From: Burkholderiales bacterium | GTDB lineage: Bacteria > Pseudomonadota > Gammaproteobacteria > Burkholderiales > Burkholderiaceae_C | Direction of reading: 5' to 3' | Length of the DNA stretch: 64,000 nt | Assembly (NCBI GenBank): GCA_017307865.1 | Contig: JAFKGE010000017.1 | Location: forward strand, 118,901-182,900 | Shown here: piece after piece, positions 55,779-64,000 of the stretch | Numbering within the stretch: position 1 is the stretch's first letter | How the letters are laid out: each line of letters begins with the position of its first letter | The notes under the pieces: model-generated | Database searches by the model: none | Told to the model about the DNA's origin: nothing | The model's input: only the letters and a program-made list of their open reading frames with translations | Made by a program: the position numbers and the translations under genes

Positions 55779-56918
55779 CTACTTCGTCAATTTCCACTTT
55801 CCATCGACTACATCGACCAGCACGGCGGATTTGGGGTCGTAGCCGCCGTGATCTTCGGCGCTCATGGTGTAGGTGCCGTTGGCACCCACCACCTTGCTGG
55901 TCTTTTCGAGCCCATTGCGCACCGCCTCCCGGAACTCCGGGGTGCCCGGTTTGGCCGTGGCGAGCGCCGCCTTCAGGGCACCTTCCAGCACCAACCAGCC
56001 GTCCCAAGACGCGCCCGCGAAACTGGAGCGCGAATCCGGACCGAACTTCGCGGTGAGTGCCTTGTCGAGGGCGAGGCCGGCTGCCTTGTTGGGTTGACTA
56101 TCGGGCAGTTGCTCTGCGACCAGCACCGGTGCGATGGCCAACCGCGCACCCTCGATCGCCTTGCCGCCCACGCGCAGAAAATCCTTGTTCGCGACCGCAT
56201 GCGAGTGGTAGATCGGCCCGGCGTAGCCTCGCTCACGCAAAGTGATGTGCGGCAACGCCGCCGGCGTTCCTGAGCCACCCACGAACACCGCATCTGGCTT
56301 GGCGCTGATGGTCTTCATGACCTGACCCATCACGCTCGGATCAGTGCGCCCATAGCGTTCGATCGAGGTAATTTTGATGCCTTCGCTTTCGGTGGTCTTG
56401 GTGAGCGCCTTCAGCAGCAGTTCGCCCCAGGCATCCGTGAAGCCAATGAAGCCGACGTTCTTGATACCCCGCTCCTTCATGTCGCTGACCACGCGACCGA
56501 CCATGACCTCCGCCAGCGGCTCGATGCGGAAAGTGTAGCGATGCAGATCCGGGCCGACCACCACCGGCGCCTGCGCCAGGAAGGCGGTTTTGGACTCGAC
56601 CGCCACTGGGGCGATTGACAGAGCGGACGGAATCGCGTTGACACCGAACAGCACATCAACCTTGTCCTCCAGCACGAGCTTGCGCGCGTTCTTCACCGCC
56701 TGCGAGGGATCGGTGGCGTCGTCGAGCACGATGTAGTTGATCTTCTCGCCACCCAGGGCGTTCGGCATCAGGTCGATCGCCTTGCGCGTCTCCTTGCCGA
56801 GCGACGCGGCGGGCCCCGTCAATGAGAAGATGACGCCGACATTGATGTCGGCCAGGGCCGGAGCCGCCGAGACGACCAAGGTGGCCGCGGCGGCCAGAGG
56901 TTTCCAGTTGAGTTTCAA
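55779..56918 (-). CDS. Liv-type ABC substrate-binding protein
   Basis: Periplasmic solute-binding protein of the LivK family, 379 residues. Signal peptide about residues 1-23 (KPLAAAATLVVSAAPALA|DINVG). Mature start DINVGVIFSLTGPAASLGKETRKAIDLMPN, then DDATDPSQAVKNARKLV and GFIGFTDAWGELLLKAL. It starts at TTG 56918 with an excellent GAAGGAGATA six bases upstream. It lies last in the mhp-like operon, 129 bases after the hydrolase gene, so it probably binds the aromatic substrate or a related acid (inference). No permease or ATPase is near. It is similar in pattern to the binding protein at 10882. Confidence 0.88.
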   Translation of the reverse strand: MKLNWKPLAAAATLVVSAAPALADINVGVIFSLTGPAASLGKETRKAIDLMPNALGGEKINYIVLDDATDPSQAVKNARKLVLEDKVDVLFGVNAIPSALSIAPVAVESKTAFLAQAPVVVGPDLHRYTFRIEPLAEVMVGRVVSDMKERGIKNVGFIGFTDAWGELLLKALTKTTESEGIKITSIERYGRTDPSVMGQVMKTISAKPDAVFVGGSGTPAALPHITLRERGYAGPIYHSHAVANKDFLRVGGKAIEGARLAIAPVLVAEQLPDSQPNKAAGLALDKALTAKFGPDSRSSFAGASWDGWLVLEGALKAALATAKPGTPEFREAVRNGLEKTSKVVGANGTYTMSAEDHGGYDPKSAVLVDVVDGKWKLTK

Positions 56919-57047
56919 GGGTATCTCCTTCAGATTGCGCTCAAAGTGCTTGTTGGATGCGCGGCCGGGTTCGGAAATGCCGCGCGAGTTGGTGGAGTCG
57001 ACGGTTCCCAGCCGCCGCGGTCGAAGGTTCGTGCGAATTCATCACGG

Positions 57048-57902
57048 TCAGCGCGACAGGAATTCGATCGCCATGCGGTTGAACTTGTCGGCGTGCTCCC
57101 ACTGCGCCCAATGTCCGCAGCGGCTGAAAACGTGCAGGTCGGCGTCCTTCAGGCCGGCCACCAGACGCAGGCCTGCGTCCAGCGGCACGAACCGATCGTC
57201 CCGGCCCCAGATGACCAAGGTGGGCGCCGCCACTTCGCCCAGGCGCGGGCCGACGTCCGGAAACTGGCGCGGGTTCGCCTCGCTGCTGCGCACGAAGTTC
57301 TCCAGGTGCTCGCGGTGCGCCAGCATGTTCTCGAGCCGTTGCGCCATCAGTTCCTCGGTCAGGCTGCCGGGGTCGTACACGAACACCTGCATCATCCGCT
57401 GGAGGTTCTCCAGCGTCGGCGCACGGTATAGCGCCCCGATCAGCTTGATGCCCTCGGTCGGCATGGGCACAAAAGAGCTGATGCCGCCCGTGCCGCCACC
57501 CATCAGCACCAGCTTGGCGACGCGCAGGGGCTGCGCCATGGCAAACGCCACCGCGCTGTGGGCGCCCATCGAGTTGCCGACGATGTGCACCTTGTCCAAC
57601 CCCAGCGCATCGAGCAGGCCTTGCAGCGCGCGTGCGTTGAGTTCCGAGCGCGAACCAGTGCAGACGATCGGATCGCTCTTGTTCCAGCCCGGGCAATCCA
57701 TCAGGATCACGCGGTAGCCAGCCGCCGCCAGCGGCTCGACATTGCGGTGAAAGTTGGACCAGCCGCTGGCACCGGGACCGGAGCCGTGCAGCATCACCGC
57801 GGTTTGTTCGCCCGCGCCGATATCGTTGTAGTGCAGTTGCAAATCGAGATCCTGCGCTTGCACGCGCAGCAGGCGGCTGGTGGAGGCTTCGGTAATCGTC
57901 AC
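57048..57902 (-). CDS. mhpC: Meta-cleavage product hydrolase, MhpC-like
   Basis: Alpha/beta hydrolase that splits the C-C bond of extradiol ring-cleavage products, 284 residues. Catalytic elements: oxyanion region [16 protein letters not shown], nucleophile Ser in [15 protein letters not shown] (about residue 110), Asp in [13 protein letters not shown] (about 230), and His in [16 protein letters not shown] (about 263). These match MhpC/BphD-type hydrolases closely, and the dioxygenase gene sits directly upstream. It starts at GTG 57902 behind AAAGGAAG. The expected products are a 2-hydroxypenta-2,4-dienoate and an acid such as succinate, depending on the starting aromatic. Confidence 0.88.
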   Translation of the reverse strand: MTITEASTSRLLRVQAQDLDLQLHYNDIGAGEQTAVMLHGSGPGASGWSNFHRNVEPLAAAGYRVILMDCPGWNKSDPIVCTGSRSELNARALQGLLDALGLDKVHIVGNSMGAHSAVAFAMAQPLRVAKLVLMGGGTGGISSFVPMPTEGIKLIGALYRAPTLENLQRMMQVFVYDPGSLTEELMAQRLENMLAHREHLENFVRSSEANPRQFPDVGPRLGEVAAPTLVIWGRDDRFVPLDAGLRLVAGLKDADLHVFSRCGHWAQWEHADKFNRMAIEFLSR

Positions 57903-57930
57903 GGTTCTTCCTTTGGTTCAAAAATGGCGT

Positions 57931-58944
57931 TCAGGCCGGCGTGAGCATCATGGCCCCGAAGCCGGCGATGTATTCGGGAATCGCCTGGTAATGACGGAAG
58001 GTGCAGTGCGGCCGGCCGTCGCCAGGCAGTGCGCTGCGTGCCACCAGCCAGCTCTTCGATTCGTGGGCGGAGCGCCCGCCATCGCGCGCGACCTCCTCCT
58101 CGGTCATGCCGCACAGGCCATCGATCGCCCCGACCTCGCCGGCCAACGCGTCCATCCAGCGGCGGTCCCATTCCGGGTTCAGCGGCCGCAGCGGACTCTG
58201 GCCGCTCGCCAGTGCCATGCCGGCCGCCATCACGCGCCGGGTCTTGGCGTCGCGCTCGGGCTGCGTCGGACGCTGGCGCGCCGTGATGCGCTCGCGCACG
58301 GCCGGATCGGGATCGGCCAGGGTGGGTACCGGCGGCTCGTGCGACAGGCCACCCGACCCGATCAGCAGCGTGCGGCGCGGCTCGCCCTGCAAGAAGCGCC
58401 CAATCGCCGCGCCCAGCGCGCGACAACGACGCAAGCGCGGAATGCCTGGCGCGGCGACCGCATTCACGAACAAGGGCAGAACGGGCGGCGTATCCAGATC
58501 GCCCCAGAGCATCTGCAAGGGCTGGGCGAAACCATGGTCGACCACCATGCGGCGCGAGACGGCGATGTCGAAATCTTCATCCATCAAACGCTCCGCCAGG
58601 GTCACGGCAGTAACGGTGTCGACGTTGAGAGATCCGGGCGGCGTCAAATAGTCGCCCACCGATTCGGCCTCAGTGCCGATGCAAAAGGGCGGCATCAGCT
58701 CGTTGAAGAAGCCGTTGTAATGGTCTGGCGCGACCAACACGATTAGTTCTGGCTGGAACGCCAGCACCTGCTCACGCAACTCTGCCAGGGCAAATTGAAG
58801 TTCGCGCTCTACCGTCGGCGAGATGGGATTAAGTCCCATCAGCGGCGAGTGCGACAGGCCGACGAAGGCGCGCGCGCTCGTTGAACCACCTTCGGCCTGA
58901 CGGCCTGAGGTACGCTCATCTTGGAGCGGTCCGGCGGTGGTCAT
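57931..58944 (-). CDS. mhpB: Extradiol dioxygenase, MhpB-like (LigB fold)
   Basis: Class III extradiol ring-cleavage dioxygenase, 337 residues, most like 2,3-dihydroxyphenylpropionate 1,2-dioxygenase (3-carboxyethylcatechol 2,3-dioxygenase). Iron-ligand and catalytic motifs: VGLSHSPLMG (about 28-37), VAPDHYNGFFNELMPPFCIG (about 71-90), VVDHGFAQPLQML (about 130) and LIGSGGLSHEPPVPTL. The first 24 residues are an extra N-terminal stretch relative to E. coli MhpB as I recall it. Its ATG overlaps the hydroxylase stop (ATGA), and the hydrolase gene follows after 28 bases. Confidence 0.87.
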   Translation of the reverse strand: MTTAGPLQDERTSGRQAEGGSTSARAFVGLSHSPLMGLNPISPTVERELQFALAELREQVLAFQPELIVLVAPDHYNGFFNELMPPFCIGTEAESVGDYLTPPGSLNVDTVTAVTLAERLMDEDFDIAVSRRMVVDHGFAQPLQMLWGDLDTPPVLPLFVNAVAAPGIPRLRRCRALGAAIGRFLQGEPRRTLLIGSGGLSHEPPVPTLADPDPAVRERITARQRPTQPERDAKTRRVMAAGMALASGQSPLRPLNPEWDRRWMDALAGEVGAIDGLCGMTEEEVARDGGRSAHESKSWLVARSALPGDGRPHCTFRHYQAIPEYIAGFGAMMLTPA

Positions 58945-60701
58945 GCCAACTCCTTCGGCATGGCCAATATCTTCGACAACACCGCGATCAGTTCGCTGCG
59001 CGCCTGCTGCACATCAGACACGCCGGTGGCCCTGCGCCACGCCACCACGCCATCGGGGCGCACCAGCAACGCGCCCTCCTCCTCGATCTCACGCACGCCA
59101 TGCCAATCGGCGTAGACGTCCTGAGCACCAAGCGTGCCGATCACCAACACGTCGAGGTAGGGCAGCGCCAGTGTCTGCACTGCCTGCGCCCATGCCTGAC
59201 CCGCAATGCCCGTGACCACGGTGAAACGACCCTTGCCGGTACAGTCCAGAGTGGACACACGCCGGCCGTCCTTGCCGATCAACCAGGCGTGCGGGATCTT
59301 GGCGCCGGGGCGCGTGGTGGCCTGAAGGTAAAGCTGCGGGTCGCGCCGCCAGGTTTCCTCGCCGGCCTGCGGGTCGGAGATGACGGCGTCGGATGCGCAG
59401 CGCTGGTTCATCTCCACGCCCTGCGCATTAAATTCGGTGTTCTTCAACTCCAGCGCTCGGGCGAGCGCCTCGCGTCGTGCCACACCCTCCGGCCCGGGGT
59501 CAGCCAGTTGGGCGAGCCCTGCGGCCACGGGATCAGCGGCCGCCTTGTTGCGAAAGCACGCGTTCAGCGGTGCGTAATCGACACGCGATTGGTTGGCGCG
59601 CGCGACGATTTGCGCGCCCACCGGAGCGCGCTCCAGGCTGTAGGAGTCCAGCAGCCGCTCACCCGCGTGGCCCTTGCACACGTAGGCCAACTTCCAGGCC
59701 AGGTTGAAAGCGTCCTGCATGCAGGTGTTGGAGCCCAGGCCGCTGGACGGCGGATGCCGGTGCACCGCATCGCCGCCACAGAACACGCGGCCTTTCGAAT
59801 AGACCGGCGCATGCGCCTGGTTGACGTACCACACCGAGGTATTCTCGACCTCGATCTCCAGTGCGGGATCGCCCACCAGGACGCGCACCTTCCTGAGCAC
59901 TTCCTCAGGCGAGAAGTCTGGCTCCCCCTGGGCCATGTCGAAGCCCCAACCGGCGATCCACTTGGTCCACGGATCAATGGCACGCAGCAGGCCCTGACCG
60001 ATCTCGCCGAAGGCTGCGTTGGAGGTCACGATCCAGTACAGGATGCTGGGCCGGTGCGCCACGTAGCGGGTCAGGTCGGCACGGAACAGCACATAGGCCG
60101 TGGCGGCGCGGGCCAACTGGCCTTCGACCTTCAGTCCCGCGTCGTCCAGCACTTTTGAGCGCGCACCGTCGGCGCCGACCAGGTAGCGTGCCCGCACCTG
60201 GCGCTCGCGACTGGAAGACAGGTCGCGCAGCGTCACGGTGACGCCGTCGGCATCCTGCTCGTGCCCGACGTACTCGGTGTTGAAGGCCAGCACGGCGCCG
60301 TGGGCAGCGGCGTGCTTGACCAGGATCGGCTCCATGCGATCCTGCGGAATGTCGAGCATCGGACACGGGCTGCCTTGCAGGTAGTCGCCGATGCGCTTGT
60401 CGCCCGTGCCCCATGTGCGCAGGCGCGCGACCTCGGGGCCGGCCAGGCTGGTGGTGAACAGCGTGTCGCCCATCCATTCCCACGGCGTCGCGAACTGCCG
60501 CGCCTCCGGCTCGACGCCGAGATCGCGCAGCACTTCGACCGCACGCTGGTTGGTGATGTGCGCGCGCGGTGTGGAGGCCGTCCAGTTGTAGCGGTTGACC
60601 ATCTGCACGCGCACGCCCTCGCGCGCCAGCGCCAACGCCGTGGTCGCGCCCATCGGGCCCGCGCCCACCACCAGCACATCAGTATCGAATGTCGAAGTCA
60701 T
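58941..60701 (-). CDS. TfdB-type FAD phenol hydroxylase (MhpA position)
   Basis: Group A flavin monooxygenase of 586 residues that hydroxylates a phenolic ring ortho to an existing hydroxyl. FAD motif VLVVGAGPMGATTALALAREG (about 9-29); TPRAHITNQRAVEVLRDLG; DG motif VGADGARSKVLDDAG; GD motif VFCGGDAVHRHPPSSGLGSNTCMQDAFNLAWKLAYV. The C-terminal thioredoxin-like domain has KIPHAWL and ALLVRPDGVVAWR. These resemble 2,4-dichlorophenol 6-monooxygenase (TfdB) more than E. coli MhpA as I remember both, although it holds the MhpA place. GAGGA precedes ATG 60701. It is the first gene of the operon, facing mhpR. Confidence 0.85.
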   Translation of the reverse strand: MTSTFDTDVLVVGAGPMGATTALALAREGVRVQMVNRYNWTASTPRAHITNQRAVEVLRDLGVEPEARQFATPWEWMGDTLFTTSLAGPEVARLRTWGTGDKRIGDYLQGSPCPMLDIPQDRMEPILVKHAAAHGAVLAFNTEYVGHEQDADGVTVTLRDLSSSRERQVRARYLVGADGARSKVLDDAGLKVEGQLARAATAYVLFRADLTRYVAHRPSILYWIVTSNAAFGEIGQGLLRAIDPWTKWIAGWGFDMAQGEPDFSPEEVLRKVRVLVGDPALEIEVENTSVWYVNQAHAPVYSKGRVFCGGDAVHRHPPSSGLGSNTCMQDAFNLAWKLAYVCKGHAGERLLDSYSLERAPVGAQIVARANQSRVDYAPLNACFRNKAAADPVAAGLAQLADPGPEGVARREALARALELKNTEFNAQGVEMNQRCASDAVISDPQAGEETWRRDPQLYLQATTRPGAKIPHAWLIGKDGRRVSTLDCTGKGRFTVVTGIAGQAWAQAVQTLALPYLDVLVIGTLGAQDVYADWHGVREIEEEGALLVRPDGVVAWRRATGVSDVQQARSELIAVLSKILAMPKELA

Positions 60702-60770
60702 GTCGTCCTCTGTTCGTTATCGCGGTCCGGCAGGCAGGGCACGCATCGCCAGTTCCCGCAGCGACAGCCA

Positions 60771-60800
60771 GTTTCAGAAAAGGTCGTGGCGCCGTATAGT
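60771..60800 (+). promoter_or_regulatory. Possible mhpR promoter
   Basis: TATAGT (60795-60800) is a good -10, with GTTTCA (60771-60776) 18 bases upstream as a weak -35. Transcripts would begin inside the operator that follows. Confidence 0.5.
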
Positions 60801-60801
60801 G

Positions 60802-60818
60802 TGTGCACTGAGTGCACC
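60802..60818. promoter_or_regulatory. MhpR-type operator
   Basis: GTGCACT (60803-60809) and AGTGCAC (60811-60817) are perfect arms around one base. The minus-strand 17-mer GGTGCACTCAGTGCACA matches the E. coli MhpR box as I remember it (GGTGCACCTGGTGCACA) at 14 of 17 positions, differing only in the central three. It sits between the -10 and start of the regulator gene and about 100 bases upstream of the hydroxylase start. Confidence 0.8.
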
Positions 60819-61640
60819 ATGAACGATCGCCTGCGCAGCGCTGTCGGGGATGCCCGGGCATACAAGGAGGTTCGCGGCTTGACGCGCGGGCTGGCCGTAC
60901 TGCGCGCGCTGAACGAGTTGCCGGCCGGCATCGGCACCGTGGCCAGCCTGGCGCGCAAGACCGGCATCCACCGCACGACCGTCAAACGGCTGCTGGAGAC
61001 GCTGCGGGCCGAAGGCCTGGTGCACCTGAAAGACGAGGGCACCTCTTATTCGCTGGGCTTCGAGGTGCGCCACCTGTCCGAAGGCTACGTCGCCGCATCG
61101 TGGATCGACCAGGTGGCCGCTCCCCTGATGAAGGAGCACGTCAAGGCACTCTCGTGGCCGAGCGACTTGGCCACACCCGACGCCGGTTTCATGATCGTGC
61201 GCGAATCCACACACCGCAACAGCCTGCTGTCGCAGCACCGCGCCACCATCGGCATCCGCATCCCGATGCTGGTGTCAGCCATCGGCCGCGCCTGGCTGGC
61301 ATGGTGCGACGCCGATGCGCGTGAAGCCACCCTGGCGCTGCTGCGTTCGCGTACCGACGCCATCGGCGACATGGCACGCGACTCCGGCTACGTGCGGCGT
61401 ATCCTGCGCGAGACGTGCAAGCGCGGCTATGCGATGAACCGCACCGAATGGGCGATGGAGCCGCACGTGACCGCCATCGCCATGCCCATCCTCAGCGCAG
61501 GCCACGCCATCGGCGCGGTCAATCTGATCTTGCATCGCGATGCCGTGTCCGAGCGCCAGATTGCTACGCGCCACGTTCCTCTGCTGCGTTCGTTGGCGGA
61601 CGAGATTTCGATCGGCGTGGCTCGCATGAAGCATGAATGA
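60819..61640 (+). CDS. mhpR: IclR-family regulator, MhpR-like
   Basis: Probable activator of the divergent aromatic-degradation operon, 273 residues. The N-terminal winged helix includes [20 protein letters not shown] and [22 protein letters not shown]; the C-terminal IclR effector domain has [50 protein letters not shown]. The phrases [11 protein letters not shown], HRTTVxRLLETL and WPxDxxT match E. coli MhpR as remembered. ATG 60819 lies directly behind the operator with no clear ribosome site. A TTG at 60879 has a perfect AAGGAGG eight bases upstream but would remove the conserved YKxVRG start, so the ATG is kept. Confidence 0.87.
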   Translation: MNDRLRSAVGDARAYKEVRGLTRGLAVLRALNELPAGIGTVASLARKTGIHRTTVKRLLETLRAEGLVHLKDEGTSYSLGFEVRHLSEGYVAASWIDQVAAPLMKEHVKALSWPSDLATPDAGFMIVRESTHRNSLLSQHRATIGIRIPMLVSAIGRAWLAWCDADAREATLALLRSRTDAIGDMARDSGYVRRILRETCKRGYAMNRTEWAMEPHVTAIAMPILSAGHAIGAVNLILHRDAVSERQIATRHVPLLRSLADEISIGVARMKHE

Positions 61641-61693
61641 GCGCCCATCGCCGGACACCACTCCCACATCCCCTTCCGCACGGAACCCGTCCA

Positions 61694-63232
61694 ATGTCAC
61701 TCCCTCACTTGTTGATCCGGCAGGCGCGCCGCCAGCCGCACGGCGACGCCATCCTGCACGGCGCGCGCGTGCACGCCAGTCACCGCCAATGGACCGCCCG
61801 CAGCGCCGGCCTAGCCATGCGCCTGCGCGCCACCGGGCTGCAGCCGGGCGAACGGGTGCTGCTGTTTGCGCACAACCACCCGCGCTACCTCGAAGTGCTG
61901 TGGGGCCTGTGGTGGGCCGGCCTGGTGGCGGTGCCGGTCAACGCCAAGCTGCACCCGCGCGAGGTCGAATGGATCGTGGCCAACTGCGGCGCGCGCTGGG
62001 CCTTCGTCACGGCCGACGTGGCCGATGCGCCGCTGGCCGGCATCGAGCGCCAGGTCGAGCTGGACTCGCCCGCCGCCGACGCGCTGCTGGCCGAGGCGTC
62101 GGACCCCTTGGCCGTGCCGGTGGCCGAGCGCGCGCCGGACGACACCGCCTGGCTGTTCTACACCAGTGGCACCACCGGCCGCCCCAAGGGCGTGATGCTG
62201 AGCGAGCGCAACCTGATGACCATGGGCCTGGGCTATCACGTCGACGTCGATCCGGTCGCGCGTCAGGACGCCATTGCCTACGCCGCCCCCATCTCGCACG
62301 GCGCGGGGCTTTACTCGATCCCGCACCTGATGGCCGGCGCGCGTCACGTGGTGCCGGCCTCGGGCGGCTTCGACGCCGCCGAGCTGTTCGCGCTGGGCCA
62401 CGCCGTCGGGCCGCTGTCGCTGTTTGCCGCGCCCACCATCGTCGGGCTCCTGGTCGACCACGCGCAGCAGCAGGGCCTGTCGCCCGCCGACTGCGCGCGC
62501 GCCTTCAAGACCATCGTCTACGGCGGCGCACCCATGTACCTGGCCGACATCCAGCGCGCGCTGCAGGTGATGGGCCCACGCTTCGTGCAAATTTACGGTC
62601 AGGGCGAAACGCCCATGGTGGGCACCGTGCTCTCGCGCGCCGACCTGGGCGACACGAAGCACCCGCGCCACCGGCAGCGCCTGGCCAGCATCGGCGTGGC
62701 CCAGACCCCGGTGCGCGTGCGCGTGACCGACGCGGCCGGGCGCGACCTGCCGCCGGGCGAGATCGGCGAGGTGCTGGTGCGCGGCGACAGTGTGATGACT
62801 GGCTACTGGAACAACCCCGAGGCCACGGCGGCGGCCATCCGCGACGGCTGGCTCTTCACCGGCGACATGGGTGCGCTGGACGAAGACGGCTACCTGACGC
62901 TGAAGGACCGCAGCAAGGACCTGATCATCAGCGGCGGCAGCAACATCTACCCGCGCGAGGTGGAGGAAGCCCTGCTCACCGCCCCCGGCGTGCTCGAGGT
63001 GGCCGTGGTCGGCGAGCACGACGCCCAGTGGGGCGAGAACGTGGTGGCCTTCATCGTCGCCACCGCCGGCCAGCTCGCACCGGACCCAGCGGCGCTGGAT
63101 GCGCACTGCCTGCGGCAGATCGCCCGCTTCAAGCGCCCCAAGCGCTATGTTTTCGTGAGCGAGCTGCCCAAGAACAACTATGGCAAGGTGCTCAAGACCG
63201 TCCTGCGCGAGCGGCTGCACACCGCTGGCTGA
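61694..63232 (+). CDS. Class I adenylate-forming acyl-CoA synthetase
   Basis: ANL-superfamily ligase of 512 residues that activates a carboxylic acid to its CoA thioester through an acyl-adenylate. Core motifs: [23 protein letters not shown] (P-loop, about 173), IYGQGETPM (about 320), [39 protein letters not shown] (about 395-433) and the catalytic Lys in [14 protein letters not shown] near the C-terminus. The substrate is not predictable; its place beside the aromatic operon suggests an aromatic or aryl-alkanoic acid. It lies 53 bases after mhpR on the same strand. Confidence 0.85.
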   Translation: MSLPHLLIRQARRQPHGDAILHGARVHASHRQWTARSAGLAMRLRATGLQPGERVLLFAHNHPRYLEVLWGLWWAGLVAVPVNAKLHPREVEWIVANCGARWAFVTADVADAPLAGIERQVELDSPAADALLAEASDPLAVPVAERAPDDTAWLFYTSGTTGRPKGVMLSERNLMTMGLGYHVDVDPVARQDAIAYAAPISHGAGLYSIPHLMAGARHVVPASGGFDAAELFALGHAVGPLSLFAAPTIVGLLVDHAQQQGLSPADCARAFKTIVYGGAPMYLADIQRALQVMGPRFVQIYGQGETPMVGTVLSRADLGDTKHPRHRQRLASIGVAQTPVRVRVTDAAGRDLPPGEIGEVLVRGDSVMTGYWNNPEATAAAIRDGWLFTGDMGALDEDGYLTLKDRSKDLIISGGSNIYPREVEEALLTAPGVLEVAVVGEHDAQWGENVVAFIVATAGQLAPDPAALDAHCLRQIARFKRPKRYVFVSELPKNNYGKVLKTVLRERLHTAG

Positions 63233-63270
63233 CGGCCACCCGGCCCGGGCCGCGCGGGCACAATGGCGGC

Positions 63271-63720
63271 ATGAAAATCCTGCACACCATGCTGCGCGTC
63301 GGCAACCTGCAACGCGCCATCGACTTCTACACCCAGGTGCTGGGCATGCAACTGCTGCGCACGTCCGAAAACCCCGAATACAAATATTCGCTGGCCTTCG
63401 TCGGCTACGAGGGCGGCAACCCCGGCCAGGCCGAGATCGAGCTGACCTACAACTGGGGCACCGAGAGCTATGACATCGGCACGGCCTACGGCCACATCGC
63501 CATTGCCGTGCCCGACGCCCACGCCGCCTGCGAAAGGATCAAGGCCGTCGGTGGCCAGGTCACGCGCGAGGCCGGCCCGGTCAAGGGCGGCACCACGGTG
63601 ATTGCCTTCGTCACCGACCCCGACGGCTACAAGATCGAATTAATACAAGCAAAATCAACAACTTACGAAGACAGACGCCACTCAGACGCCAAAAACACCG
63701 ATCCGCTGCGCAGCGCGTAG
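63271..63720 (+). CDS. gloA: Lactoylglutathione lyase (glyoxalase I)
   Basis: Metal-dependent glyoxalase I that converts the methylglyoxal-glutathione adduct to lactoylglutathione, 149 residues. It begins [46 protein letters not shown], with metal ligands in HTMLRV (His), EIELTYNWG (Glu), YGHIAIAV (His) and DGYKIELIQ (Glu). The catalytic core ends at about residue 128; a tail of about 20 residues ([23 protein letters not shown]) follows, encoded by AT-richer sequence, beyond the usual 130-135 length. A strong terminator follows. Confidence 0.93.
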   Translation: MKILHTMLRVGNLQRAIDFYTQVLGMQLLRTSENPEYKYSLAFVGYEGGNPGQAEIELTYNWGTESYDIGTAYGHIAIAVPDAHAACERIKAVGGQVTREAGPVKGGTTVIAFVTDPDGYKIELIQAKSTTYEDRRHSDAKNTDPLRSA

Positions 63721-63739
63721 CAGGCAGGCAACAAAAAAG

Positions 63740-63763
63740 AGCCCGCTTGCGGGCTTTTTTTGT
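63740..63763 (+). terminator. Intrinsic terminator after gloA
   Basis: AGCCCGC (63740-63746) pairs with GCGGGCT (63749-63755) over a two-base TT loop, followed by seven T. An A-run on the left makes it potentially bidirectional. Confidence 0.9.
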
Positions 63764-63851
63764 TTGCGATGCTCCTTGCGTAGGTCCATCAAGCTTCCGC
63801 AGAACACTTGAGTCATCTGAGATTGGGCGGTGGTAGCTTTGCGTCTAGCAG

Positions 63852-64000
63852 TGACCTTGCCCCTGTTCCGTGTAGTTCTTAGCCCAACGATTACGCGGCC
63901 TTTTTACGCTGTGCCTCGTACCAGCGTTGCTCGAATTGCATCGGGCTGAGGTAGCCCAGCGACGAATGCAACCTGCGGTGATTGTAGAAAGCCATCCAGT
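63852..64000 (-). mobile_element. IS3-family insertion sequence, one end
   Basis: The end of an IS element that continues past the window. The inner sequence codes the C-terminus of an IS3-type transposase, and TGACCTTGCCCCTG from 63852 looks like the terminal end of such elements. The exact boundary and target duplication cannot be confirmed because the other end is outside. Confidence 0.6.
63891..64000 (-). CDS. IS3-family transposase OrfB, C-terminal part
   Basis: The last 36 codons of a DDE (rve-type) transposase, ending at TAA 63893-63891. The visible end WMAFYNHRRLHSSLGYLSPM, followed by QFEQRWYEAQRKKAA, has the YNxxRLHSSLGYLSPxxFE pattern after the catalytic Glu region of IS3-family OrfB. 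The rest lies outside the window, so integrity cannot be judged. Confidence 0.85.
   Translation of the reverse strand, partial: WMAFYNHRRLHSSLGYLSPMQFEQRWYEAQRKKAA

Overview
The window is GC-rich, densely coded chromosomal DNA from a betaproteobacterium, most likely Burkholderiales / Comamonadaceae. This rests on the protein types and gene order, and on a dispersed repeat with the core CAAGCGCnnGCAGCTAT that recurs in and between genes. No rRNA, tRNA or CRISPR array was found. Gene names are from reading motifs and remembered family sequences; no database search was run.

Layout. 1-7000 (minus strand) holds a partial gltX, then metZ, purF, cvpA, a SPOR protein and folC; the last four read in the classical folC-dedD-cvpA-purF order. 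A 265-bp nested palindromic element sits between cvpA and purF and forms the 3' end of cvpA. 7000-13700 has an ArsC-like protein, cardiolipin synthase, a class II aldolase divergent from a LysR regulator, a periplasmic binding protein and gabD. 13700-16100 is a less GC-rich patch with a flavin monooxygenase and a small NADP-binding protein, possibly acquired. 16150-20600 (minus) has a BaiN-type flavoprotein, an M20 amidohydrolase, diaminopropionate ammonia-lyase and an Lrp regulator. 20680-27300 (minus) carries a GNAT/DUF1778 toxin-antitoxin pair with a palindromic operator, downstream of an AddA/AddB-type helicase-nuclease pair.

27300-35600 is mostly housekeeping: trxA, rho, an MFS permease, rpmE2, a membrane glycosyltransferase-like protein, a tyrosine phosphatase, miaB and an exported protein of unknown function. 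35700-41600 is a tight sufBCDSUT operon for Fe-S cluster assembly. 41690-51300 has nnrS, nrdJ (B12-dependent ribonucleotide reductase), a secreted peroxiredoxin, wecB, ettA and rhlE. 51400-55800 has a soluble CadC-like regulator with TPRs, two cupins, an SDR and a metallophosphoesterase.

55780-63700 is an aromatic-degradation locus. A TfdB-type hydroxylase, an MhpB-type extradiol dioxygenase, an MhpC-type hydrolase and a Liv-type binding protein run on the minus strand. They are divergent from an MhpR-like IclR regulator, whose promoter carries a palindrome almost identical to the E. coli MhpR box as I remember it. An acyl-CoA synthetase and gloA follow. The window ends in an IS3-family element, cut by the window edge.

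The most unusual features are the dispersed repeat family (nine recognisable copies, four inside open coding frames, three of those in one helicase gene), the nested palindrome at cvpA, the toxin-antitoxin operator, and the mhp-like locus with its unexpected hydroxylase.
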